Source of the DNA: Nematostella vectensis | Lineage: Eukaryota; Cnidaria; Anthozoa; Actiniaria; Edwardsiidae | Reading direction: 5' to 3' | Length of the DNA: 64,000 nucleotides | NCBI RefSeq assembly: GCF_932526225.1 | Contig: NC_064041.1 | Location: forward strand, 11,764,813-11,828,812 | Shown: piece after piece, positions 51,101-63,100 of the stretch | How the letters are laid out: every line of letters begins with the position of its first letter | Position numbering within the stretch: position 1 is the first letter of the stretch | Notes under the pieces: generated by a model | The model's database searches: none | Told to the model about the DNA's origin: nothing | What the model saw: only the letters and a program-made list of their open reading frames with translations | Translations under genes and position numbers: made by a program

Positions 51101-54100
51101 GCTGCTGCTCCGAGTTACTCACGGCGTGACGAATTGCCACCATATCCTGAGTCTTTGCCTTTGATGAGGCTGCCTTAATCTCTTGAATCTGGTCAAGTAA
51201 GAGGATGAGTAATTAGCCTTTGATGAGGCTGCCTTAATCGCTTGAATCTAGTCAAGAAAGGGGATGAGTAATTGCGTCGTGAGCTTTCCTTGTGTAAGGG
51301 TTTACTCATCATGGAACAATGAGTCTACAAACATCAACAATTTTGAAAGGACCTGAATGAGTAAAGCAAACAACAGTAAAGCATGCAAAGTGTCAATGAG
51401 ATTTTGACATATATTTCTGGTAAAAAAATTGCATGAGCTTGAGGTCCACATTGACCAATTACCTAGATCCCGGTATATGGTATAGGCCTTTCCTTGCCTT
51501 TGAAAGACTCAGTTACAACCTTGAGACCTTGTATTCTTTACATTCTCTATTCACCTTTCTGTTTTATCTTTTCAACGTTTAAAGCAATACATAACCTTAG
51601 CCTTTTGTTCTATCAATACTGTGGCAAAGTGAAATAGTTTAATGCAATATTTCACATACCAGCACTTGGCCTGGCTTAATCATCAGCACCACAGGGGTCC
51701 CATTGTTATGGGTCATGCTACACACAAGTCCCGGATGCAAGGGGACCTCATTCCACTGGCAAAGTGCGGCCTGGGAGTTTTTGTTGCTCCCTATGGTGCT
51801 CTTGAAGGTGATGGGAAACACTTGGGTGATCTCCTTCTGACCTTTAAGCCATGTTGCCATGTAGGTCTTGCCTAGGGTAATACAACAATTTCTTAGAAGA
51901 TTAAAAATTGAAAAGATTAAGAAGAGAGGGTTAAAACATGATCAACACTCGATAATAAACTAAACTTTATATTTCCAAATAAGTAGCATTGGTGTTAGAG
52001 TGCTTACACTAAAACCTAAATAATACTTATTTAGTATCTATTTAGGCACTATCATTCAACCAGGAAAATTTAAGAACTTTTATTGTCTAAAATAGTCACT
52101 AAAAATTAACTATAGTAGCAGTAACTATTTAGATTTTATTTCATTGACATAGTGTAAGCACTCTATTTGTATAAGTTTACCATAAAAAAAGCACCACAAT
52201 AAAGTCATAACTTCTTTGAGCACAGCTTTCTTGTAGTGCCAGGGGAATAAACTGGAGCATAACAATTTCAATCAAATCCGGAACAGCTAGTTAGATAACA
52301 GGCCACAGAAACTGACCTTGAGCGTAACTGAAGAACAGTAGCTGCAAGGTGTGCGAGTAATAAACAGATACGCCACCTCCCGCCACAGGACCCCCACTAG
52401 CATCTTCAAGCTCAGGGTGAGACACAGGCACCGTGTTGGTCAAATAGAATGGGCCCCCTGTGGCTGCACTGGCCTGGTCCATCGGCTGTAGGTAAATGTG
52501 GCCAGAGGATGACATCAAAACCATACTGCGTTCATCATCATGGAACACAAAGCTGGCATCACGCACTTTGCCGCTAGGTAACACAAAGTAATACTGTGGG
52601 CTCAGGGCATCTGTGGCCAAATCGTAGATCTGCGTGGAGAAGGATAATGTTAACTGCTGTGGTATTTAATCAAAAGGGGTCAACGCACTGAGTTTTAAAT
52701 AAATGTGTGTTTAAACCAAATTATGCTAAAAGTGTGCTGGTAAAGTATGCTTTTGGTTTATGTACTGTATCAATTTACGGATCACTTCACCTATCTGGAA
52801 CACGTAGGACGATATCATCGTCCTACATTATATCGTCCTACGATTTACGTTACCGTAGACGATGTTAGTTTATCATCTACGATTTAACATCATGGACAAT
52901 TTACGTTTATGATTTATGTTACGATTTACGTTACAATTTAGGTTTACAATTTTCATTTTCCTGCTGGCTGTCTAAGACACCGGACTCCTTTTATAGGATT
53001 AGCCTATATCTGGACAGGGCTTTGGTTTTAGTCCAAATTTCCTATTGATGTTGGTTAATTTTTACCATAGTCCTGCTGGCTGTCTCAGACGCTGGACTCC
53101 TTATATAGGATTAGCCTATATCTGGACAGGGCTTTGGCTTTAGTTCAAATTTTCTATTTATGCCGGTTAATTTTTGCCATAGTCCTGCTGGCTGTCTCAG
53201 ACGCTGGACTCCTTTTATAGGATTAGCCTATATCTGGACAGGGCTTTGGTTTAGGCCAATCGTAATGTAAATCGTTACGTAAATAACATAAATTGTAAAG
53301 TAAATCGTCCACGACGTTGAATCGTAGATGATAAACCAGCATCGTCTACAACAACGTAAATCGTAGGACGATATAACGTAGGACGATATCCAGATAGAAT
53401 ATAGGATAGGTGAACTGGTCCCAATTTAGTGGTTCCAGATACGTGAAGTGATCCCAATTTAAAGCGTTTGAATATTGATAAAGCTTTCTCCAGTTTTTTC
53501 AATAGTTTTACTGCTAAATGTACTAAATTCAATTAATTTTCACACTTTAGCTAGGCTTATGAGTAGGTTAATATAGGGGCAAGAGTTTATGGCATAAAAA
53601 TTACTCCCTCTATTAAGCAAATCAAATGGCAATCTGGTTGACAATCTTTGATAATAATTGCACACATCCCTCACCTTTACAAAGTCCGCTGTGACCACTG
53701 CAAGCTCTGTCTGTGACCCTGGTAACCACACAGCCTTGATGATAAAGCTCCCTGTCTCAAGCTGTGGGTGAAGGGCAAGATGGTCTACCACTGACCCAGA
53801 GCTACTGAAGGTAAGCACATGACAATCCTTCAGTCCACACACGGCCAGGAAGTCCTCGTTGCACTGGTTACCTGTAAATAAGAGAGAACAAAATTAATTG
53901 GAGAATACTGAGTGTTGGTGGCTAGATAGACTTAAAGCTGCATTATCACCAGTTTACTTCCAGTCGATTATGTAACAATCCCCAATCTCTGTGAAACATA
54001 TTTCAAATTTGTAAAAGTGTGTCTATTGGAAGTTTCTTTGAGGATGTGACTGATAATATAGGGTGGATTGATAGTGGTGGATTCTAATAGATTCTTTTGT

Positions 54101-57100
54101 CTCTTGATGGTTGAGGTTTCCTCCGGCCCTTAGAAAGTAAAAACTGGTGACAAGACGGCTTCAAGTGAAGTAAGAAACAGCATAGAGTAAAACCCCAGCC
54201 CCTCTGAGGCAGAACTCGCAGTTCCAGCACCCCCTATTCTCCAATGCCTTGCAAGTCCAATGAGGGTGTTGTGAACATTGTTGAAAAAGACCTGCAGCAG
54301 TATTGGACCAACAATACCCCATGCTGTACCTGTGATGGAGAGCACGGTGAATGGTACTTGAGCTGTCGCCAGCCGGGTCAGGGTCAACTTTCTCTTGCTG
54401 GAGTCTGCCTGCTTCAACAGGGCAGACAACTGCAACACTGTTATCTAAGAATAGAAATAAAGGTTATCCTTGCTCTGTGAAGCAACTCTTACAAGCTTTT
54501 GTAACATAACACACCACACAACATGGTCACAAGCAGCCACAACATAGCCATGTCATAACCACGCATAAAACATAAAACCGATCAAGAAGAATCATCTGTC
54601 TCTAAAAAAATATAATTAAAAGTTCTGTGAAACCGCTTTGCCAACAGCAGATTAGTGTCTGTACATTCTCAGGAATTTTTGCTGTGCATATAAGTCTATC
54701 CGAAATTTAGAACGGCGAAATTTAGGCGAAATTCGGCTAGAACTACATTTGCCTAAAATTTTTGCTTAGGTGAAAATTCGCCGATATTTCGGGAGCGTGC
54801 CAAACAAAAGAATTTCGGCGCCGCCGAATTTTCAGCGAATTACGGGTGTTTTCAGATGCCGAACGTCGGCGAATTGCGGCATTCTGTCAGTACTTAACTA
54901 AACACTTCACTACCACTCAACCTGCAGCAGTCTACACAAACACACAGCACAAGACCATTTACAGACCCACCTTTCCTTTCTCGTGACTGACGGCAAGGTG
55001 CTGTCGACGGCCTTTAGGTGATGCCAAGCAACACATTGCAACACGTCGTAACACATGTGCACCTATCAGCTGCCGGATAGTCTGTCCTTGCTCACCACTG
55101 AATGTCATGCGGACATTCTCAAAGGCTCCTTCTTGTGAACCGAGGGTAGGTACCTGACGATTACAATATGGGCAATTTAAATTATGTTGGCTGTCCTACA
55201 GCTTGTGAATGTCTTAGTGGCACTTCACTGGTCTAGTCCAGACTGAAACCCATAATCTGGCCATATATTTAAAGGCAGTGAAACATGGTTATTAATTAGA
55301 ATTTTTTATCATCCATAAATATTGAAAATTAAACATGAGATGGTTAGACGTCTCATTGACATATTTACCACTACTGGTAGTGTATTGGACATTAATTAAA
55401 TAAAATAATCACTGTTATTCAACTCTGGAGACTTTATTTAAATATCCTCAGGGCAGATGCTAACCTCAATACATTACAGGGCAAGAGTCTCCCGCTATAA
55501 CATATTCAACATGCACTAACCATGAGTTGATCTGATGTCTCGATTGTCTTCTCTTCAGTGTGAAGGTCATCAAGTGCAGTCTTTAGGAGCTGGGCAGCAC
55601 TAGTAGCTGATGATGAGTGACCGCTAGACTCAAGAACAGGGCTCATGAGGGAATTTAGTAGCTGCAGTACTGATGTCATCAGGGGTGAAGTTTCAAGCAT
55701 CTTGAGCAGTGAGTCCTTTTGTTTCTGCACACAAAAGGTAGGAGTTATGGTTTTATAAATATAATTTATATTTTATTGCATACTTATGCTGATAGAACTG
55801 TCTGATATTATTCGCAAACTAAACTGCCTTTTTCCAGCCATGATAATAAATCAAGAAAGCATTCCTCAATCTTGTCTCATCATCCTCATCCTTTGGACTC
55901 ATCGTAGATGGCCCACACAAACCCTCTCCACACTCTGCTGCAGTTAGACACCTATACAGAGACCCAAGACCTTTACCTCAATTTGACTGGCTAGTGCTTG
56001 AATGGCCTTAGGAGTTGTAGATGCATCCTCAGGACCCAGCCCCCCTGAGGCAATACTAGCAGAACCAGCACCCCCCTGGCCACCATTGCCATGCAGGGCG
56101 GAGCTGCTGGAGGACCTTCTTGGGGCGTTGTCTGTCTCTTCTAGTGTCTCGTCTGATTCAGGTCCATTAGCAAATGCTGCTGTCGTGGCATTAGATGAGT
56201 TGGCATCCTTCATAATGCTAGGGACTCGTTTGACTAATGCCTGGGAAAAAAGGTTTCATATTAATGTAATTCAATACTATTGAAGACCCTTTTTCAGAAA
56301 TGTGTAACAGATCTTTACTGCATAAACACACACACAGAAACAATGCTATTGAGATGCATATTTCAGAAGCAAACAAAATCCACAATATTAATGCTTTGTT
56401 CAGTATTTAACAGCCTTTGTCAGCCACCATTTTGTCATCCTAACAAAGTACCAAGCATGAGAAAGCATCCATTTCCATCGGCTGATTTGGGGAAGCCAAT
56501 GCGATATCTTTGGTTGAATTTGCTGAATACAGTTTTAAACTTTATTTTTAGATGGTTATTTCGAGATTTTAGCACATTATGTGCCTTCCAATATTCAAGG
56601 GAAACTATAACAAAGGTGTGGCTGACAAGGGATATTTAAGTATGAATATAAAATGACAGAGTCGATAACACCAGTAAAGGTACGAGTATCATTCCAGTGC
56701 GCACATTGACATGTTACCTGACAACTGCCGTCTTCCTTAGCACCACAGTCGCAGAAGAATGACCCATACTTGGCGTAAGTGACATCATGGTCTTTGTGAC
56801 ACACCTTGGCACAGACGGTGCACACTCCGACCCCATCGTTCATCTTGCACGTATGGCAGTGGTACCAGTGCTGGTTCATGAACTCTTTCTGGGTGACAGT
56901 GAATGTACAGAGCTTGTTGCTTAATGAGTCCTCGTCCTGAAAAAGAGAGCAACAGTGTGGATCAGGTATTTGGTTCATTAACTTATTCTGTCGGATGATG
57001 AACATGCAAAGCTTACTGTATTTGAAAACAATCTTTGGACATGGATTACTGTTTAATGAATTCCTTTATCCTCTTTTAATGTGGAGCATGCTCAATTGTT

Positions 57101-60100
57101 TAAAGTTACTCTTAAATATAATATCATCACAGACACTGTCACTGTCTCTTCTACAGCACTATCATCATAACCACTTGCACAATTACAATCACCTCTACAA
57201 TCGTTGTCACTACTCTTTACCATGGCTGTCATCTTCTTTGCCACAAACACTGTCACCACCTTGCATACTACAATCTTCACTGCATTATACACTCTTCACC
57301 CATGCCGTTATCTTCATCACCACCTTACATATTACAATCGCCACCATCATCATAGGCTACATACCGACTCTTCAGTATGGCTACCATCTTCATCCCAAGA
57401 CCACCTTTAATCTTCATCATCATCATGTCATATTCACCAATATCTCAATTATTACAATTGCCACCATCATCATACCCTAAATACCGACTCTTCACTACCA
57501 CTATCATCTTCATCACCAATTCATTTTTTACAATTGTCACAGTCATGCCCTACATCCTTACTTTTTACAGCTGAAATCATCTACATCATGACCCCACTTA
57601 ACATAATCATCACTGTCATCATACTATACATACCGATTCTTCACCACCACTGTCATCTTCATCACCACCAATGTCGTCCATCCAGTCAGAGTCCAACTCC
57701 TGGGCAGCGGTATCCCCATCTGTATGGGTAGCCCGTGGTGATGGAGGGCTCTCCTTATACATAGTGTGCCTTAGTGCCAGGACAAGCTCAGCCAGGTAGG
57801 CTAGCAACGGGCCTACCATTTCTACAGAACTGCTCTCCTGCCTTGAGGGTGCTGGGTCATCTGTGTGAAGTTCGGATTGGCTGAAGAGGTATCACGGTCA
57901 GAAAATGTGGAATATAGGCAACAATAAACCCGAGAAGTAAAATGACAACAGTAACATGATGAAATACTACCCAAGCAAAATACCACAGGCATGTCTTTGT
58001 AGGTTATATAGGCAACAATTAACAGAAGTAAAAGGACAATAATGGCTGTAGCAATTAAAAAAAAAAACAGAACTAACAACACTAACTACAATGAAAAAAA
58101 TGGCATGAAATTTTCCAATTTTTAATATATAAGCTCAAGATTCCACATACATGGAGTTCCTCTGACCAAAAGCTTAATTCCAAATTTTAAAGAAATTTAG
58201 AGGATATGAAATTTAGATATTAGCGAGCAAACTTGGCTTAATTTCTGATCAGAGCCCGATTTCTCCCTAAAAACGAGGAGAATTCATACTTGAACATTTG
58301 AAAATTGCACTTCAAGCCTCATATCTCGAAGACGAATCCATTAAAAAAAAATACTTTTTGATATGTTGTTTTACATAACATAAGGAACCTCTATGCAAAA
58401 ATTCAAGCTTACCGAAGTTAACCAGACCTTATTTTGGGAAAACTTGCCATTTTTTGCTCTGTTAACTACAACATAAAACTAAAGCAACCGAGAAAAAGCA
58501 TCAGCAACAACAAAAAAGAAACAACAACAGCAACCACAACAACAACAACAACAGCAAGCAACAACAAGCAACAACAACCACAACAACAACAACAACAACA
58601 GCAACCACAACAACAACAACAACCACAACAACAACAACAACAACAAGCAACAACAACAACAACAACAACAAGCAACCACAACAACAACAACAACAGCAAC
58701 CACAACAACAACAAGCAACAACAACAACAACAACAAGCAACAACAACAACAACAGCAACCACAACAACAACAACAACAGCAACCACAACAACAACAACAA
58801 CAGCAACCACAACAACAACAACAACAGCAAGCAACAACAAGCAACAACAACAACAGCAAGCAACAACAAGCAACAACAAGCAACAACAAGAACAACAAAA
58901 GAAAAAACAACAGCAACCACAACAACAACAACAACAGCAACCACAACAACAACAACAACAGCAACCACAACAACAACAACAACAACAAGCAACAACAAGC
59001 AACAACAAGCAACAACAAGAACAACAACAAAAGAAACAACAACAGCAACCACAACAACAACAGCAACCACAACAACAACAGCAACCACAACAACAACAGC
59101 AACCACAACAACAAGCAACAACAACAAAAGAAACAACAGCAGTAGAAGTGGAAGGAATAGCATCTACTGTACAGCAAAAGTGATAAAAATATATCATTTT
59201 GTTACACAGTACATATCTAGCCAGCCATTAGCAACAAAGACAGATAAGCAACATATTTTGTTACTTAGCAAAATGAATAACCTCATGTTGCCAAGTATTT
59301 AAGCAATGAATAGCATTGAGAACAGCAATGACAAAATTTATCTTTCTGTTACCAAGTATGTAGCCAGCCAATAGCAGCCTGGCAAAGCAAGATGTGTCCA
59401 TTGCTGTCATTTCCACTTGCCAGGATAGAGGCTGTGTTGATCACATCACTGAACTTGGCCCCAGCACTGGACAACTCCTTCCCTGCGAGCTCCAGCAGTT
59501 TGCTTCCCAGAGGAATCAGGGCCTTTAGCAGAGCTGTGGACACACTCTGGCTAACAGCACTGTGGAAAATGAACATTTAGTCATTTTACAGTGGAACAAT
59601 ATGCAATGAGGACACTAAAGTAGAACCTATAAAAATCATTTGTTTTGTTTTCAATTTTCACAATTTTCCCTGCATTGTCTTGTTTTTTTTTCTTAGACCA
59701 TACATCACACAAGATGAATGGACTGAAAAAGAATAAACACTGATGAATTTAATCTTTAAATTTATCTAGACTACATCTATTTTAGCTCATTTCCATGTAA
59801 CCGCCTCAATTGTTAATTTAACTCAGAATTCCCTTATTTGTTGTTGAATGCCTGTAGACTGTTTCAAGTTGTCTAGTTTCATGTGATTATGTGTCCCTGC
59901 ACAGGAAAAATAAAATAAAATAAGGAATTTGCTTCATTGGATGAACAAAAAAATTTCCACCAAGCACCCTGCCACATGTTTTGAAAAACTAGCCATCACT
60001 GCCAGTGCTGAATAATGTATGTGCATGCGCGTGCTCTGCGCGTGATTTGTTTGATAATGAGGGAGTCATAACAAAAATTATAGCCTTAAGTTTGGTCTAG

Positions 60101-63100
60101 TTTTCTTAGCTTTCGCCAAAATGTGACAGTTCGCTGGTAAAACGCCGGCATTTCAAAACAAAAAGGCTGGTTTAACCATGCGGTACTGGAACTAGTCTTG
60201 CATTTTTCGCACTGGCACCATTACCTTGTATCTTTGACCAAGTGAGATGCAAAAGACTGCAAGAGCATCCTATTGTCCGCCATCTTGCCGGTATTCTCAC
60301 AGTCCTCTTGGATGCCAATGACAATCCTGGTCAGCCACGCCTCAAGGGCGGAAGAAGGGATAGAGTTCATCTCAGACATTGCATGGCACAAAGACTTGAC
60401 GGCTGTTTCTGATGCATGCTTCTCGCCTGCAAGGTAGTCATGATAAATTGGAGAATCAATTGCACAGTGATTTCAGTGTTACTTCTTCGCAAAGCAACAG
60501 TCAAAATCATGCAGAATGATCAAATTTTAGGTGTATCCAGGTTGTATACTTACCCGACTTAGACATTAAAGAGAGTAAATGTAATGTAATCAATCAAACA
60601 GAAAATTGCTTCCTTTCTTTGTATTTCGTACATAAGGATGGAGTGAACAGGAGGGTTCTCTGTTGTTTTGTTACCCACTCTGCCCTATTTTAATTGATCT
60701 TCTAAATACAAGTGTTACTAGTAAAAATCATGAGCTTAGGGACATGAAAAACCATGATGATGATAAAAATCAAGATGACACAACTAAAAAAAGATGATGG
60801 TGTGATATAAGCACAAAGATCACAATAACCATGATGGTTAGAATAACAATGACATATCTCTAAAGAAGATGATAATGGTGTGATAAACAATCAAAACAAT
60901 GATGACATATCCTAAAGAAGATTATACTAGTGTGATAAACAATCACAACAAAGATGACATAACCTAAAAAAGATAATAATGGTATGATAAACAATCACAA
61001 CAATGATGACATATCCTAAGGAAGATGATAATGATGTGATAAACAATCACAATGATGACATATCCTAAAAAAAGGTAATAATGGTGTGATAAACAATCAC
61101 AATAATGGTAACATATCTCTGAAGAAGATAATAATGGTATGATAAACAATCACAATAATGATAACATATCTCTGAAGAAGATAATAATGGTGTGATAAAC
61201 AATCACAACAATGATGACATATCTCTAAAGAAGATAATAATGGTGTGATAAACTATTACAACAATGATAACATATCTCTGAAGAAGATGAATGTTGTGAT
61301 AAACACAACAATATCAATATGGTGTCATACACAATCACAACAACCATGATGATGGCCTGGTAATAATGACATCATTAATTAAGATGATGATGGTGTGTAG
61401 TATAGAGGCGAATTCAGGGCTCACCAAGTTGCAGGATCCTGACTAGCAGCTTCAGTGTCCTGTTGACATAGTTGAGGGAGACGCTCTGGTTTGATGACAG
61501 AACGATGACATACACCAACTGCTTCCCGTCAAACTCCTCATCAAGCAATTCCCGTCCAGTATGACGCTCCAGCAAAGATTCTACATATTTCCAGCATTCC
61601 AGCAGAACCTCTTCCCCAATGTACAGGCTTGAAAGACGTGAGACAAATAGTACTTTAACAACCAACTCCAAACATGCACCCATTTCTTGAGTCCCCTCTC
61701 AGGGTCACTCCCCAACAAAAATAATAACAAATAATATACAGACAAACCTCTTGAACTCTGAGTAAATACAATACAATGAAACCCAAATAACTTTAGAACT
61801 AAATTAACTAAAACTACAGTGTTAATGCTGTCCAATTTCTTAACTCAGGTAAGTTTTCAGAAACCCTAAAATCAAGCCCTGAAAACAGTAACATCCAAGT
61901 TCCTGCAATACCTGTCTTTGTCCAGTATAGCCTGCTCCCTCAGAAACCCTAAAATCAAGCCCTGAAAACAGTAACATCCAAGTTCCTGCAATACCTGTCT
62001 TTGTCCAGTATAGCCTGCTCCCTCAGTAGTTTCTGGCAATTCCGCAGCACATAACAATGGAGGCTCCTTGCAAATGCCTCACCATCGGAACAGCCAACCA
62101 CCCTTTCCAGGATACCAGAAGTCATCTCCGCCACATATTCTGTGGTAACGTCAACCATCAGAGGAACACAGCTGCTTGTCAGCTCTTCAGCATACACCGT
62201 GTGGATGGAACCTTCTTCTTTCGGGCACCACCTGGAAAAATCCATTGAATTAGAGTACATTAAACACCTGCATATACTAAGAACCTCGAAATTTCAAAAT
62301 AAATAGATTCTTATAAATTGGGGTGCCTTTTTTTCCTTTTTTTCTTATTGGTTCTTTTTTTTTAATTTGTGCCAGACAATAACAGTCACTGATCAGAATG
62401 CCTGTTAACTATAACAATCAATGCTGAATCAAATCAGTATTTGAGTGATCTTTCAAATAAGAATCCATTCTTCCCTGCCAGGATGATAAGGTTCCTATAA
62501 AAATGTGCTTAAAATTTCCAATTTCAGTCTGTAGGTTCTTTCTTTAGGTGTTCACTGGATTGATCACCAAACCCACAAATAGTTTGGCTGAATTTCAAAT
62601 TCTTGCAAACTCTTGGGAACTAAACAGACAATGAAACCAATCCAGTTCGATTCAAATGAAAATGAATAAAATGAATGCATTAAAACTGTCCATACTTTGG
62701 CCATGTTGACTAACCACAAGTCGAAGAAACAGCACTACCATAAAAGGTAAAAAAACAGCACTAGCATTCAGCAATGCAGGCACTGTTTGCACATGGCTTT
62801 AGTATAAAAATGCCCTTAGACTGAATAAACAATAGCACTAACTGATGGACTGACTGACCAACTAAATTGAACTCACATGATGAGGTCAGCTGCCAGCTGT
62901 AGCAGTGACTTTAGAGTATGCTTGAGACCTGGTGCGAGCCAAAAGGGGTTGGTTCCGCACATGGCTGACAGGTGGGCAGACACCAGGGAGTCCAGGAAGT
63001 TTTCTATGGTGTTGGTGGTAGCACTGTCTTCACTGGCATTCTTGCGCCAGGAAGTAATGGATGGGAAATTTGACAGCACCATGTTGTTCCATTTTAATAT

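Noticed and set aside
57092-57480. Ser/His/Ile-rich frames in the CAT-rich stretch
   Set aside because: Low-complexity triplets in intron w6-w7 without any conserved feature.
58434-59197. Gln/Thr-rich 249-residue frame and Cys/Leu/Val frames
   Set aside because: Simple CAA repeat in a UBR4 intron. No domain, no conserved start region.
61912-61940. Alternative end of exon w2 at the second donor
   Set aside because: Joining 61912 to w3 breaks the frame, while 61995 gives the conserved join; kept only as a decoy site.
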